Of a stretch of 64,000 bases of DNA, positions 43,434-53,288 are shown one piece after another (the stretch's first letter is position 1; every line of letters starts with the position of its first letter). Origin of the DNA: Pontibacter actiniarum (lineage in GTDB: Bacteria > Bacteroidota > Bacteroidia > Cytophagales > Hymenobacteraceae). The DNA is taken from positions 3,472,001 through 3,536,000 of the forward strand of contig NZ_CP021235.1 in NCBI RefSeq assembly GCF_003585765.1, read 5' to 3'. The notes beneath the pieces were generated by a model. That model worked only from the letters and a program-made list of their open reading frames with translations, was not told the origin of the DNA and did not search any database. Both the position numbers and the translations under genes were made by a program.

Positions 43434-45032
43434 TTACTCCTCTTCTTTATCTTGCACGCCGTTCACATCGCTGAAGGCGGTTCGCAGTTCGATTTCCTCT
43501 CCTCGGCTATCCATCACTTTAAAGTCCATGATGCCCAGGGAGGTGTCTTTTATGAGGCTCACCCACTTGAAGTACTTGAAGAACCACTTCACCTGCTTCG
43601 ATAGCAGCCCCTTGGTATAGTAGGCGTGCACGAACGGGTGTAAGTATACTTGCAGACTCTTGTGGTTGTGGCTCGTCAGCAGGTCGTCTACCGCTGCTTC
43701 AATTTCGTCCGTCACCAGAATACTGGCCGTTATTTTACCGGTGCCGCCGCAAGTAGGGCAAACTTCGCCGGTTACAATATTTTGCTCGGGCCTTACACGC
43801 TGTCTCGTGATCTGCATCAGGCCGAATTTCGAGATGGGGAGAATGGTAGACTTGGAACGGTCTCGCTTCATTTCCTCCTTCACCACCTCATACACTTTCT
43901 GGCGGTTTTCCGGCGACTTCATGTCAATGAAGTCAACTACTATGATACCACCTATATCCCGGAGGCGCAGCTGGCGAGCCACTTCTTTGGCGGCCATCAT
44001 GTTAACATGCAGCGCTGTTGCCTCCTGATCGGTTTCGGTATTGGATTTGTTCCCACTGTTCACATCAACAACATGGAGCGCCTCGGTGTGCTCTATCACC
44101 AGGTAACCGCCACCTGGTATTGTCACTGTTTTTCCGAAGGCAGCTTTTAGCTGTTTCTCGATGTGGAAGTGTTCAAAGGTCTTTGTTTTACCGGTATAGT
44201 GCTTCAGAATCTTAATTCTTTCCGGCGCTATACTCTGTACGTATGCCTTAATGTCGTCGTAGAGATGCGTATCGTCTACCACGATGTTATCAAAGCTCTC
44301 GTTTAATAGATCCCTCAAGATGGAGGAAGAACGATTGAGCTCGCCAATGATTTTATCGTTTGGCTTCGCTATACGGAGGGTTTTAAAGCCCTCCTCCCAA
44401 TTCGCAAGCATGTTGCGCAGGTCTCTGTCGAGCTCTGCCACATCGCGGCCTTCTGCCACTGTCCGGATGATCACGCCGAAGTTCTCCGGCTTTATACTTG
44501 TGATCAGGCGCTTCAGGCGGGTTCTCTCCTCTTTGCTGACGATCTTCTTGGATACACTTACCGTGTTTGAAAACGGCACGAGCACCAGGTAGCGTCCGGC
44601 AAGGGAAAGCTCGCAGGATAAGCGCGGCCCTTTGGTAGATATTGGCTCTTTTACGATCTGCACCAACAGCTGCTGCCCCTTCTTCAGGACGTCAGCTATT
44701 TTGCCGAGCTTATCTATCTCAGGCTCAGACTTAATCTGGTTTAGCTTGGGTGTTGCGTTCTTCTGTGTTTGCGCCGCCTTCACGTACTTGTTCAGCGTTT
44801 TGATGTTGGCTCCCAGGTCATGGTAATGCAGAAATGCATCCTTCTGGTAGCCAATGTCAATAAAGGCGGCGTTCAGTCCGGGCATTACCTTCTTTACAGT
44901 CCCCAGGAAAATATCACCTACAATGTAGTCCGTGTCTTTCGACTCGAAGTGATACTCTACCAGTCGCTTGTCCTGTAAAAGCGCAATGCGATCCCCATCT
45001 TGAGTAGAATTGATGATCAGTTCGTTACTCAA
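43434..45032 (-). CDS. rng: ribonuclease G
   Basis: A 532-residue endoribonuclease of the RNase E/G family, acting in rRNA maturation and mRNA turnover. The S1-type RNA-binding domain lies at about 35-130. The DNase I-like catalytic domain has DVNSGN (about 325-330) and VVDFIDM (about 366-372), supplying the metal-binding Asp residues. The zinc-link CPTCGGTG is near 430 and the small C-terminal domain follows. It lacks the long scaffold tail of RNase E. It starts some 85 bases after the tiny COX24-like gene. Confidence 0.92.
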   Translation of the reverse strand: MSNELIINSTQDGDRIALLQDKRLVEYHFESKDTDYIVGDIFLGTVKKVMPGLNAAFIDIGYQKDAFLHYHDLGANIKTLNKYVKAAQTQKNATPKLNQIKSEPEIDKLGKIADVLKKGQQLLVQIVKEPISTKGPRLSCELSLAGRYLVLVPFSNTVSVSKKIVSKEERTRLKRLITSIKPENFGVIIRTVAEGRDVAELDRDLRNMLANWEEGFKTLRIAKPNDKIIGELNRSSSILRDLLNESFDNIVVDDTHLYDDIKAYVQSIAPERIKILKHYTGKTKTFEHFHIEKQLKAAFGKTVTIPGGGYLVIEHTEALHVVDVNSGNKSNTETDQEATALHVNMMAAKEVARQLRLRDIGGIIVVDFIDMKSPENRQKVYEVVKEEMKRDRSKSTILPISKFGLMQITRQRVRPEQNIVTGEVCPTCGGTGKITASILVTDEIEAAVDDLLTSHNHKSLQVYLHPFVHAYYTKGLLSKQVKWFFKYFKWVSLIKDTSLGIMDFKVMDSRGEEIELRTAFSDVNGVQDKEEE

Positions 45033-45070
45033 TTTCTCTCAAATGGTTATGTTGGATGTATAAGACCAAA

Positions 45071-45097
45071 GCCCACTTTAGCAAATGCAAAGTGGGC
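45071..45097 (-). terminator. hairpin between COX24-like gene and rng
   Basis: GCCCACTTT (45071-45079) pairs with AAAGTGGGC (45089-45097). The T tract on the minus strand is weak, so it may only attenuate readthrough into rng. Confidence 0.5.
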
Positions 45098-45117
45098 CCT
45101 CGTTAACGCAGAAGAAA

Positions 45118-45207
45118 TTACTTCTTCTTATGTCTGTTCTTTCTTAAGCGCTTCTTTCTCTTGTGTGTAGCGATCTTATGTCTTTTTCTTTTCTTTCCGC
45201 AAGGCAT
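45118..45207 (-). CDS. AURKAIP1/COX24-domain small ribosomal-associated protein
   Basis: A 29-residue, extremely basic peptide starting MPCGKKRKRHKIATHKRKKR and ending in RHKKK. This is the Bacteroidota AURKAIP1/COX24-domain protein, related to a mitochondrial small-subunit component and probably part of, or bound to, the ribosome. The ATG at 45207 has no rival and the stop is 20 bases from the following hairpin. It is too short for most gene finders. Its place beside RNase G, an rRNA-processing enzyme, fits. Confidence 0.85.
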   Translation of the reverse strand: MPCGKKRKRHKIATHKRKKRLRKNRHKKK

Positions 45208-45247
45208 AGTCTTGTTCTTTTGTTTTATGGATGATTTCTTTAATTCT

Positions 45248-46114
45248 CTAGTTGAGTCTTGCCAGGTACTCGTCTACCGAGGCAGTCAGGGCCGGGTCGC
45301 TGCTCATTCCCTTCACTTTGGTAAACAGCGCTTTAGCATCTTCCTTCTGCCCTGTCTCAGCCAACGACACAGCCAGGTAGAAGGTTCCTTCTACGTGGGC
45401 CGGGTTAACCGACACCAGCTTCTGGAAACGCTCTGCGGCCTTATCGTACTGGTTAGACTGCATAGACAGAATACCGAGGTTAAACAGGGCCTTCTCATTG
45501 TTCGGGTCTGAGGCGATCACCTCGCGCAGCAGCGTAATTCCCTGCATCGGATTGGTGGTCGCGATATAGGTCATGGCTACGTTGGTTTTCGCGTCCAGGT
45601 CCGTCGGGTTGTTCTTCAGCACCTGCTCATACATACTGCGGGCCTTGGCTCCCAGCTCGCTGGCGCGTTCCTGCGTAGCGGCAAAGGTAAAGGCTTCGTA
45701 GTAAGCATCACCTGCTCGTTTATAGCTTTTCTCACCACCGCGGGCGTTTGCAGCTATTTCATAGTAGTAGCCAGCACTGTCATACTTGGCAGCGTTGGCA
45801 TAAGCTTCGGCCAGCTCGGGAGCCACACGGTTGCGCGTCTGCTCATCGGATGCCTTGTTATACTTGGCACGGGCCGTTGTCAGGGCCAGCAGTTGCTCAG
45901 GGCTGGCTGTCATGTGTGCCTCTGTCGCAGCGCCTGCCTCTGCTCCGTGGTCGTGGCCATCATCTTCTGAGTGGCCCTCCGGAGTTGCGGCAGGAGATTC
46001 GCTTTTGGCAAGATTGCTTTTGTCTTCCTCGTTTACAACTACTTTAGGTAAAAAGAATAGAACGCCCACCAAGACGATGGCTGCAACAACGATCAATATT
46101 TGGTTCCGTTTCAT
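45248..46114 (-). CDS. membrane-anchored TPR protein
   Basis: A 288-residue protein with an N-terminal anchor (residues 5-24), then an Asp/His/Glu-rich linker (GHSEDDGHDHGAEAG, about 47-61) that could bind metal, and helical tetratricopeptide repeats from about 90 to 280. Clear repeats include AYANAAKYDSAGYYYEIA, ARSMYEQVLKNNPTDLDAKTNVAMTY and KALFNLGILSMQSNQYDKAAERF. TPRs mediate protein contacts; the partner is unknown. It lies between HU and the COX24-like gene, all on the minus strand. Confidence 0.8.
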   Translation of the reverse strand: MKRNQILIVVAAIVLVGVLFFLPKVVVNEEDKSNLAKSESPAATPEGHSEDDGHDHGAEAGAATEAHMTASPEQLLALTTARAKYNKASDEQTRNRVAPELAEAYANAAKYDSAGYYYEIAANARGGEKSYKRAGDAYYEAFTFAATQERASELGAKARSMYEQVLKNNPTDLDAKTNVAMTYIATTNPMQGITLLREVIASDPNNEKALFNLGILSMQSNQYDKAAERFQKLVSVNPAHVEGTFYLAVSLAETGQKEDAKALFTKVKGMSSDPALTASVDEYLARLN

Positions 46115-46174
46115 TCTTTTTACCTAAGTGGCTGTTTCGATTTAACAAATTTAGATCAGCAAAGATACAAAAAA

Positions 46175-46480
46175 TTAAGAATGTGCTACTTCCTGAATTT
46201 TCTTGCTGTTTTTGATCTTCTGGATGAAGGTCTTAGACGGCTTAAAGCTAGGGATAAAATGCTCGTCGATGATGATAGATGTGTTTTTAGAAATGTTACG
46301 AGCTACTTTTTTCGCACGCTTCTTATTCACAAAGCTACCAAAACCCCTCACGTAGATGTTATTGCCGTCAGCCATTGAGTCCTTCACTACTTTGAAGAAA
46401 GCCTCGATTGTGGACTGTACATCTGCCTTATCGATCCCTGTCTTATCAGCAATTTCTGATATTACTTCTGCTTTAGTCAC
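46175..46480 (-). CDS. HU/IHF-family DNA-binding protein
   Basis: A 101-residue nucleoid protein. MTKAEVISEIADKTGIDKADVQSTIEAFF is the dimerisation helix pair, VYVRGFGSF-like IYVRGFGSFVNKKRAKKVARN the start of the DNA-binding arm, and HFIPSFKPSKTF its second strand. It should bend and compact DNA. The C-terminal extension of about 10 residues is small and basic. The usual arm-tip proline is not obvious: the tip reads RNISKNTSI rather than RNPQTGE, an unusual feature seen in a Bacteroidota HU branch. Confidence 0.88.
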   Translation of the reverse strand: MTKAEVISEIADKTGIDKADVQSTIEAFFKVVKDSMADGNNIYVRGFGSFVNKKRAKKVARNISKNTSIIIDEHFIPSFKPSKTFIQKIKNSKKIQEVAHS

Positions 46481-46805
46481 TTTCTTAGATTTTTATAAAA
46501 TTAATAATAAGTTAACTTTCTACTCTTTGGAAATCAGCGCCTTCGCTCTGTCCCTGAAATTCGGGGCACAAAGGTAGTTTTACTTTTCGAATAGTAAAAG
46601 CTTTAGCGCTAAATTATTAGGTCTAAAGCAGGCTCCTTTTTCGGGTGCCTCCGTACGATTTGTGCAACTCCCGCGCCGTGCTTACCACCCCTTAACGCAG
46701 CCTCCGAAATTATATTTCAATGTTCCCCCATTCATCCAGGGTTTGCCCCCGCACCGAACAAAGCCGTACTTTTGCCTGTTCCCGCAAACGCAACAACACG
46801 TACCC
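46481..46805. other. intergenic region between HU and mutY
   Basis: 325 bases separating divergent genes; apart from the mutY promoter candidate nothing is seen. The frame from 46662 is an upstream extension of mutY without a start of its own. Confidence 0.45.
46742..46774 (+). promoter_or_regulatory. promoter of mutY
   Basis: TTTG (46742-46745), 21 bases, then TACTTTTG (46767-46774): a full Bacteroidota -33/-7 promoter 32 bases before the mutY ATG. Confidence 0.65.
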
Positions 46806-47897
46806 ATGAAGGAAACCGCACATCCGCACTTTGCCCAAACCCTTATCCGCTGGTATGGCCAGCACAAGCGCTCCCTGCCCTGGCGCGATACTACCAACCC
46901 TTACTATATATGGCTTTCCGAGGTGATTCTGCAGCAGACGCGGGTGGCACAGGGGCTGCCCTATTACCAGCGCTTTGTGGAAACCTACCCTACGGTACAA
47001 GCTTTAGCGGCCGCCCCACAGGATGAGGTCCTGCGCCTCTGGCAAGGCCTGGGGTACTACTCCCGGGCCAGAAACATGCACCACACCGCCCAGCTGGTGG
47101 TGGAGAAGTATGGCGGCAGGTTTCCTGACACCTACAGTGAGCTGCTGAAGCTAAAGGGGGTGGGGAGCTACACGGCGGCCGCCATCGCGGCGTTCGCCTT
47201 CAAAGAGCAGGTAGCGGTGCTGGACGGAAATGTTTTCCGGGTGCTGGCCCGCGTTTTCGGCATCCCGGACGACATTGCGGCCCCGGCCTCGCGCAAGGTT
47301 TTCCAAAAAGTGGCAGATGAGCTGGTGCCTGCCGACGAACCCGACACCTTTAACCAGGCGATCATGGAGTTTGGGGCCATACAGTGCACCCCTCTCATGC
47401 CGGACTGCCTGTTCTGCCCGCTGCAGCAAAGCTGCTTTGCCTTTAACCACGGCATGGTGCAGGAGCTACCGGTAAAGTCGAAGGCCAAGGCTGCCCGCCC
47501 GCGTTACTTCCATTATGTCGTTTTTGAGCTGAACGGGGCTTTTTATATGCGCAAGCGCTTAGAAGGTGACGTCTGGCAAGGGCTTTACGATTTTTACCTG
47601 TACGAGAGCGAGAGCAAGGACCTGCCGGAGGAGCAGCTTTTACAGGAGCTCCGGCAGGCGGGCGTGCCAGTGCAGGACGCTCAGGCCATGCCTGTCTCCA
47701 AAACCTACAAGCACATCCTGAGCCACCAGAAAATAACGGCCCATTTTCACCGCATTAAGCTGCACGAAACGCTAAAAAATGACGTGCTAACAGAAACAAG
47801 GCTAGGCCTTTACAACGTTGAAGAAATAGAAAGCCTGCCTAAGCCAGTTCTTATCAGCAGCTATTTGAAAGATGCCAGGATTTTAGTATCTTTATAA
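46806..47897 (+). CDS. mutY: A/G-specific adenine glycosylase
   Basis: A 363-residue repair enzyme that removes adenine mispaired with 8-oxoguanine. Catalytic Glu39 (WLSEVILQQTRV) and Asp140 (VAVLDGNVFR) align with Glu37 and Asp138 of E. coli MutY. The helix-hairpin-helix is LKGVGSYTAAAI. The iron-sulphur ligands fit C-x6-C-x2-C-x5-C (CTPLMPDCLFCPLQQSC). The C-terminal NUDIX-like domain (about 235-350) reads the 8-oxoguanine. The ATG at 46806 follows the promoter; the longer frame does not. First gene of the conserved mutY-ssb-gldE-gldD block. Confidence 0.95.
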   Translation: MKETAHPHFAQTLIRWYGQHKRSLPWRDTTNPYYIWLSEVILQQTRVAQGLPYYQRFVETYPTVQALAAAPQDEVLRLWQGLGYYSRARNMHHTAQLVVEKYGGRFPDTYSELLKLKGVGSYTAAAIAAFAFKEQVAVLDGNVFRVLARVFGIPDDIAAPASRKVFQKVADELVPADEPDTFNQAIMEFGAIQCTPLMPDCLFCPLQQSCFAFNHGMVQELPVKSKAKAARPRYFHYVVFELNGAFYMRKRLEGDVWQGLYDFYLYESESKDLPEEQLLQELRQAGVPVQDAQAMPVSKTYKHILSHQKITAHFHRIKLHETLKNDVLTETRLGLYNVEEIESLPKPVLISSYLKDARILVSL

Positions 47898-48007
47898 TAC
47901 TGAAACTAATTTTGCAGGCAAAAGCATTATCTGTTTTAGTAAGCCATATTTGCCTCCAGCTTGGTTGCTGGAGTAGCCCAATTAACTTAATATTATCGTA
48001 AAAAGAC

Positions 48008-48487
48008 ATGGCAAGTGTTAACAAAGTAATCTTGATCGGAAACCTGGGCAAAGACCCGGAGGTTCGTCACCTGGAAGGTGGTGTGGCTGTAGCCCGCTTC
48101 CCTATCGCCACTTCCGAAACGTTTAAAGACAAGCAGGGCCAGCGCCAGGAGCGCACCGAGTGGCACAACATTGTGCTGTGGAGAGGCCTGGCCGAGGTAG
48201 CGGAGAAGTACCTGAAGAAAGGCAACTCTGTGTACATCGAGGGCAGACTGCGCACCAACAACTACCAGGATAAAGACGGCATCCAGCGCTACAGCACCGA
48301 AATCGTTGCAGACCAGATGACCATGCTGGGTGGCCGCAACGACAACGGCAATGGCGGCGGCGGCAATTACCAGGAGTCGGCAGCAAGCAGTGGCAGCAAC
48401 TACGGTGCAGGCGCAGCAGCCGGCAGCGGCAATAGCGGCGGAGCATCTGCGTTCCAGAACGACGAGCCGGACGACCTGCCGTTCTAA
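48008..48487 (+). CDS. ssb: single-stranded DNA-binding protein
   Basis: A 159-residue SSB. The OB fold occupies 1-110 ([58 protein letters not shown]). A Gly/Asn/Ser-rich flexible linker follows, then the acidic tip DDLPF that recruits repair and replication proteins, including RecG encoded nearby. Length is normal. It sits between mutY and gldE in the order common to Bacteroidota. Confidence 0.95.
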   Translation: MASVNKVILIGNLGKDPEVRHLEGGVAVARFPIATSETFKDKQGQRQERTEWHNIVLWRGLAEVAEKYLKKGNSVYIEGRLRTNNYQDKDGIQRYSTEIVADQMTMLGGRNDNGNGGGGNYQESAASSGSNYGAGAAAGSGNSGGASAFQNDEPDDLPF

Positions 48488-48513
48488 CCTATGTTTCATT
48501 AAACTGAACAATT

Positions 48514-49884
48514 TTGGAAAGTACAGATCCCGGAGACCCCCTGAGTTATACCTTACTCCAACTTCTGCAAAGTTCATTAACCCAGCTTAGGGTCGAATAC
48601 ATCATCGCCATCCTCGGCGGTGTTATTTTACTGCTGCTCTCTGCCCTCACTTCGGGGGCAGAGGCCGCTTTCTTCTCTCTCTCGGAGCAGGAGCTGGAGC
48701 AGTGCAAAACGAGCAAGCGCCCCGCTGAGCAACGTGTGTACCGCCTCCTCCAGAACCCGCGCCAGCTTCTTACCACCATTCTTATTGTTAACAACGGCAT
48801 CAACGTAACAATCATTACGCTGTTTGCTTATGTGGCCTGGCAGGTTTTCGGCAGCATGACCTTACCCGCCAGCGTGATGGTGCTGTGCATGCTTTTTGCT
48901 ACTTTCTTTATCGTGTTTTGCGGGGAGGTCTTGCCCAAAGTGTACGTGCAAAAGCGCCGGCTGCGCCTGGTGGGGCACATGGCCGGCCTGCTGGACAGGC
49001 TGCAGCTCCTCATCCGCCCGCTTTCGTGGCTGCTGATATCCATTAACGAGCACATCGAGAAGAAGTACATTGCCAGGGGCTACACCCATACCATGGAGGA
49101 CCTCCATCACAGCCTGGATGTGGCTCTGATCAATGCCGATACCTCCCCGGAGGAGCGGAAGATTCTGCGGGGCGTGGTAAACTTCGGCGCCATCAATGTA
49201 AAGCAGATCATGCGCCCGCGGGTGGATATTATCGCGTTTAACACTGCCAAGACACTGCCGGAGCTGATGCCGGAAATCGTAAAATGGGGCTACTCACGCG
49301 TGCCGGTCTATACGGAGAGCACCGATCAGATTGAGGGAATCCTGTACGTAAAAGACCTGCTGCCGCACCTGGGCAAGGGCGCTGGCTTTAACTGGCAGCA
49401 GCTGGTGCGCCCGCCGTTCTTTGTGCCGGAGGGTAAGCGCATTGCCGATCTTTTCCAGGACTTTAAGGAAAAGCACGTGCACATGGCAGTTGTGGTGAAT
49501 GAGTACGGCGGCACCGTGGGCCTGCTAACCCTCGAAGATATTGTGGAGGAGATTGTGGGCGAGATCAACGACGAGTTTGATGACGATGATGACATTATCT
49601 ACTCCCAACTCGACGAAAATACCTTTATATTTGATGGCAAGACCTCTCTGCACGACTTCTGCAAAATTGCGGAGGTGCCATTTGATGCCTTTGACGAGGT
49701 AAAAGGCGAGAACGAAACAGTGGCAGGCCTTATGCTGGCACTGTTCTCACGCATCCCTCGGGTGGGCGAAGACGCAGCGTATGGCCGTTTCCACTTTACG
49801 GTGGAGTCGGCAGACACGAAGCGTGTAAAACGAGTTAAGATAAATGTCGCAAGCAAAAAAGAGCAATATCATAAAGCAAGCTAA
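48514..49884 (+). CDS. gldE: gliding motility-associated protein GldE
   Basis: A 456-residue membrane protein of the CorC/HlyC (CNNM) family linked to gliding. The CNNM domain with three or four membrane helices spans about 30-190, a CBS pair about 205-340, and the CorC_HlyC domain about 360-445. The start is a TTG at 48514: the ATG upstream at 48491 meets a stop after three codons, and the [17 protein letters not shown] opening matches the family. The end overlaps gldD by 41 bases, indicating translational coupling. GldE can support or replace GldD function in Flavobacterium. Confidence 0.9.
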   Translation: MESTDPGDPLSYTLLQLLQSSLTQLRVEYIIAILGGVILLLLSALTSGAEAAFFSLSEQELEQCKTSKRPAEQRVYRLLQNPRQLLTTILIVNNGINVTIITLFAYVAWQVFGSMTLPASVMVLCMLFATFFIVFCGEVLPKVYVQKRRLRLVGHMAGLLDRLQLLIRPLSWLLISINEHIEKKYIARGYTHTMEDLHHSLDVALINADTSPEERKILRGVVNFGAINVKQIMRPRVDIIAFNTAKTLPELMPEIVKWGYSRVPVYTESTDQIEGILYVKDLLPHLGKGAGFNWQQLVRPPFFVPEGKRIADLFQDFKEKHVHMAVVVNEYGGTVGLLTLEDIVEEIVGEINDEFDDDDDIIYSQLDENTFIFDGKTSLHDFCKIAEVPFDAFDEVKGENETVAGLMLALFSRIPRVGEDAAYGRFHFTVESADTKRVKRVKINVASKKEQYHKAS

Positions 49885-50461
49885 ACTGCAGGTGTTCTTG
49901 TGGGTAGGCCTCGCTGCAGGCGTGGCTGCCTGCAGCGCCGAGTATACGCCCAAACCGAAAGGCTACAACCGCATTGACCTGCCGTCGCAAACATATCAGC
50001 AACTGCAGGAGGAGCACCCTTACACCTTTGAGTTCTCGAAGCACGCCAAGATCCGCCCTGACTCCTCTGGCCTTGCACAGCCGCACTGGATTAACATTAT
50101 CTATCCCTCGCTTGGTGCGAATGTGCAGCTAACGTACAAGGATATCCGGAACAGCGACAAGATGCTCAACAACCTGGTAGAGGATGCGCGCAAGCTAACG
50201 GCCAAGCACCAGATTAAGGCGTACGCCATTGAGGAGTCGGAAATAAAGATACCCTCCGGCGATGTGGCCGCAGTGTTTGAGCTGCAGGGCGAGGTGCCGA
50301 GCCAGTTCCAGTTCTATGTAACAGACTCTACAGAGCACTTCCTGCGCGGCGCTTTATACTTCAAAACAGCTACGCAAAACGATTCCTTGGCTCCGGTAAT
50401 AGAGTTTGTGAAAAAGGACATCATCCACCTGCTGAATACGCTGGAGTGGAAGGATAAATAG
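49844..50461 (+). CDS. gldD: gliding motility lipoprotein GldD
   Basis: A 205-residue lipoprotein required for gliding in Flavobacterium. The lipobox is GVAAC with Cys30. Family blocks are [50 protein letters not shown] and the [17 protein letters not shown] core near 150-166. It overlaps gldE by 41 bases and is the last gene of the mutY-ssb-gldE-gldD operon. Start ATG at 49844 gives a basic N-terminus before the signal helix. Confidence 0.9.
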   Translation: MSQAKKSNIIKQAKLQVFLWVGLAAGVAACSAEYTPKPKGYNRIDLPSQTYQQLQEEHPYTFEFSKHAKIRPDSSGLAQPHWINIIYPSLGANVQLTYKDIRNSDKMLNNLVEDARKLTAKHQIKAYAIEESEIKIPSGDVAAVFELQGEVPSQFQFYVTDSTEHFLRGALYFKTATQNDSLAPVIEFVKKDIIHLLNTLEWKDK

Positions 50462-50523
50462 ATGTTGCTGCGCTTGTGGCTTTCCAGGTTATCCTCTGAC
50501 ACCAAGTGTACTTGTGAGTTCGA

Positions 50524-50931
50524 ATGATTCTGAGCTTCTTCCACCTCCCCTTTTACCTGACCTCCAGCTATTATCGGAATGATAGGGTTAACCCGCAGTA
50601 TGGAGCAGTTCCTGCTTTAGTTCTTGTGCTAGCTGCACAAGAATTTTGCCTGTACATAGTTATTAGAATACTTCAGAACCCTTACTTCTATGGCATTGGG
50701 TTTTCTAGCTCTTATGCTCTTCTGATAACCTTTGTTAACTGTGTATTAGCCTACTTTATATATATCAAGGACGGAAAACCGTTGAAGGTGTACCAGCATT
50801 ATCAAGATAAGCCTTGGGCCAACACAAGATTAGCAAGAGTACTGGGTTGGCTGTATGTTTTACTATCTATCTTGTCTCCGTTTCTTCTAGCTATTGCCAG
50901 AAATGCAGCCATAGGGCGCCATTTGGTTTAA
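50524..50931 (+). CDS. small three-helix membrane protein, unknown
   Basis: A 135-residue hydrophobic protein with three predicted membrane helices (about 26-48, 55-78 and 104-125) and a basic loop between the last two. I know no family for it. It follows gldD by 62 bases and may be cotranscribed, but its base composition is lower in G+C than gldD, suggesting a later arrival. A role in gliding should not be assumed. Confidence 0.6.
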   Translation: MILSFFHLPFYLTSSYYRNDRVNPQYGAVPALVLVLAAQEFCLYIVIRILQNPYFYGIGFSSSYALLITFVNCVLAYFIYIKDGKPLKVYQHYQDKPWANTRLARVLGWLYVLLSILSPFLLAIARNAAIGRHLV

Positions 50932-51100
50932 CAGCTGTAAAAGGTTTTTACCCGAATGTGTAACCAGCAGGAGAAGAAGATAAACTGCACCGCCCGCCTG
51001 GCATAAACAGACGCTTATACCACAAAGTATAAACTATGTACTTAATCCTGTCCATCCAAGCATCCTGAAAATCCTGATTCAGACTAACAACCCCAAGTAT

Positions 51101-51138
51101 AAAGCCCCGTCAGCGTTTACACCTGTCGGGGCTTTTGC
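51101..51138 (+). terminator. intrinsic terminator before recG
   Basis: AAAGCCCCG (51101-51109) pairs with CGGGGCTTT (51127-51135), followed by a T. It excludes the apparent recG start at 51135. Confidence 0.78.
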
Positions 51139-51188
51139 GTATTTTTGTAATCTATACTTTCACCCTTAACACGAAAGCAAGCCAAAGC

Positions 51189-53288
51189 GTGAGCAACTTC
51201 TTCAACACCAAAATAGAATTCCTGAAGGGCGTGGGGCCAATGCGGGCGGAGCTGTTGCAGAAAGAACTCAACATCTACACCTACGGCGATTTAATCCAGC
51301 ACTACCCTTTCCGTTACCTCGACCGCACCCAGTTCTACAAAGTAGCAGAGCTGGACGAGAGCATGCCTTACGTGCAGGTGCGCGGGCGCATCCGGGGCAA
51401 AGAAGTACTAGGCGAAGGCAGGAAACAGCGCCTGTCGGCTACTTTGGTGGATGAGAACGGTGACCAACTGGAACTGGTATGGTTTAAGGGGGTGAAATGG
51501 ATGCAGAAAACGCTGAAGAACCACACCGACTACATCGTATTTGGCAAGCCGACGGAGTTTAACGGACGCTTTAACATGGCGCACCCGGAGCTGGAGGAAC
51601 TGGCCGAGGAGAAGCAGACAACAGCCTTTCTGCAGCCAGTGTACCACACTACCGAAAAGCTCAAAGCCCATCGCATCGAGAGCAAAGTAATCAGCAAGAT
51701 GATGGAGCACCTGCTGAAAGTGGCGTTGCCACAGGTGCAGGAGTCGCTGTCGCCGGAGCTGATTGATACATACAAACTGATGGACAAGCGCAGTGCCTAT
51801 GCCAACATCCACTTCCCCGAAACGGCTGATAAGTATAACAAGGCTAAATTCAGGCTAAAGTTCGAAGAACTGTTTTACATACAGCTGCGCCTGTTCCGCC
51901 AGAAAGTAGTGCGCAAAGCCGACTTGAAAGGGCAGATCTTCAAAAACACAGCTACGCTCACTGACTTCTACAAAAACCACATGACCTTCGACCTTACCAA
52001 TGCGCAGAAGCGGGTGGTAAAGGAAATTTACGGAGATTTAACAGCAGGCAAGCAGATGAACCGCCTGCTGCAGGGCGACGTGGGTTCGGGCAAAACCATC
52101 GTGGCTTTTATTACCATGCTGATTGCGGCAGACAATGGGGCACAGTCGGTGTTAATGGCTCCTACCGAGATTTTGGCTGACCAGCATTATGTGGGTTTAA
52201 AAGCCTTTGCCGACAGCTTAGGTATAAACCTGGGCAAGCTAACAGGCTCTACAAAAGCAAAAGACAGACGAGTACTACACGAGCAGCTACGCTCTGGCGA
52301 CATGAAAATGATTGTGGGCACACATGCTTTACTAGAGGACGTCGTGCAGTTCCAGAACCTGGGCCTTTGCATTGTGGATGAGCAGCACCGCTTTGGTGTG
52401 GAGCAGCGTTCTAAACTGTGGCGCAAGAATCCGCGCATCATCCCGCACGTGCTCGTGATGACGGCCACTCCTATTCCGCGCACTCTGGCGATGACCTTGT
52501 ATGGCGACCTGGATGTATCGGTAATAGACGAACTACCTGCAGGCCGTAAAGAGATCGTGACAACCCACCGCTTCGATTCGCACCGCCTGCGCGTGTTTCA
52601 ATTTGTGCGCGACCAGATAAACTTGGGTCGCCAGGTATACATTGTGTACCCGCTCATAGAGGAGTCGGAGCAGATGGAGAATTACAAAGACCTGATGGAC
52701 GGCTACGAGAGCGTAAAGCGTGCATTCCCGGAGTTTAAGGTAAGCATGGTGCACGGTAAAATGAAGGCACAGGACAAGGATTACGAGATGCAGCGCTTCG
52801 TGAAAAACGAGACACAAATCATGGTTGCTACCACCGTAATTGAGGTAGGCGTAAACGTGCCGAATGCCTCTGTGATGATTATAGAAAGTGCCGAGCGTTT
52901 TGGTTTGTCGCAGTTGCACCAGCTGCGTGGGCGTGTAGGCCGTGGTGCCGAGCAAAGCTATTGTATCCTTATGACAGGCTATAAGCTGAGCAAAGACAGC
53001 AAAACCCGCCTCGAAACGATGGTACGCACCAACAACGGTTTCGAAATCGCTGACATCGACTTAAAGCTGCGTGGCCCCGGCGACCTGATGGGTACCCAAC
53101 AAAGCGGTGTACTGGACCTGCTCATTGCCGACCTCTCGAAAGACGCACCTATACTACAGGAGGCTCGTGCTGCCGCCCAGCGCGTACTAAACCAGGACCC
53201 GCAGCTGGAGCAACCAGAGAACATGAACATCCGCCGCCACATTCAGTCTCTGAGCGTGAATACAGTAAACTGGAGCAGAATCAGCTAG
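51189..53288 (+). CDS. recG: ATP-dependent DNA helicase RecG
   Basis: A 699-residue helicase that remodels stalled replication forks and Holliday junctions. The wedge (OB) domain lies about 45-150 after the FLKGVGPMRAELLQKEL opening. Helicase motifs are Walker A GDVGSGKT near 300, DEQHRFG near 395, TATPIPRTLAM, and the VATTVIEVGVNVPNA and QLHQLRGRVGRG motifs of the second domain. The start is GTG at 51189; the longer frame begins inside a terminator. RecG binds the SSB tip, and ssb is 3 kb upstream. Confidence 0.94.
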   Translation: MSNFFNTKIEFLKGVGPMRAELLQKELNIYTYGDLIQHYPFRYLDRTQFYKVAELDESMPYVQVRGRIRGKEVLGEGRKQRLSATLVDENGDQLELVWFKGVKWMQKTLKNHTDYIVFGKPTEFNGRFNMAHPELEELAEEKQTTAFLQPVYHTTEKLKAHRIESKVISKMMEHLLKVALPQVQESLSPELIDTYKLMDKRSAYANIHFPETADKYNKAKFRLKFEELFYIQLRLFRQKVVRKADLKGQIFKNTATLTDFYKNHMTFDLTNAQKRVVKEIYGDLTAGKQMNRLLQGDVGSGKTIVAFITMLIAADNGAQSVLMAPTEILADQHYVGLKAFADSLGINLGKLTGSTKAKDRRVLHEQLRSGDMKMIVGTHALLEDVVQFQNLGLCIVDEQHRFGVEQRSKLWRKNPRIIPHVLVMTATPIPRTLAMTLYGDLDVSVIDELPAGRKEIVTTHRFDSHRLRVFQFVRDQINLGRQVYIVYPLIEESEQMENYKDLMDGYESVKRAFPEFKVSMVHGKMKAQDKDYEMQRFVKNETQIMVATTVIEVGVNVPNASVMIIESAERFGLSQLHQLRGRVGRGAEQSYCILMTGYKLSKDSKTRLETMVRTNNGFEIADIDLKLRGPGDLMGTQQSGVLDLLIADLSKDAPILQEARAAAQRVLNQDPQLEQPENMNIRRHIQSLSVNTVNWSRIS

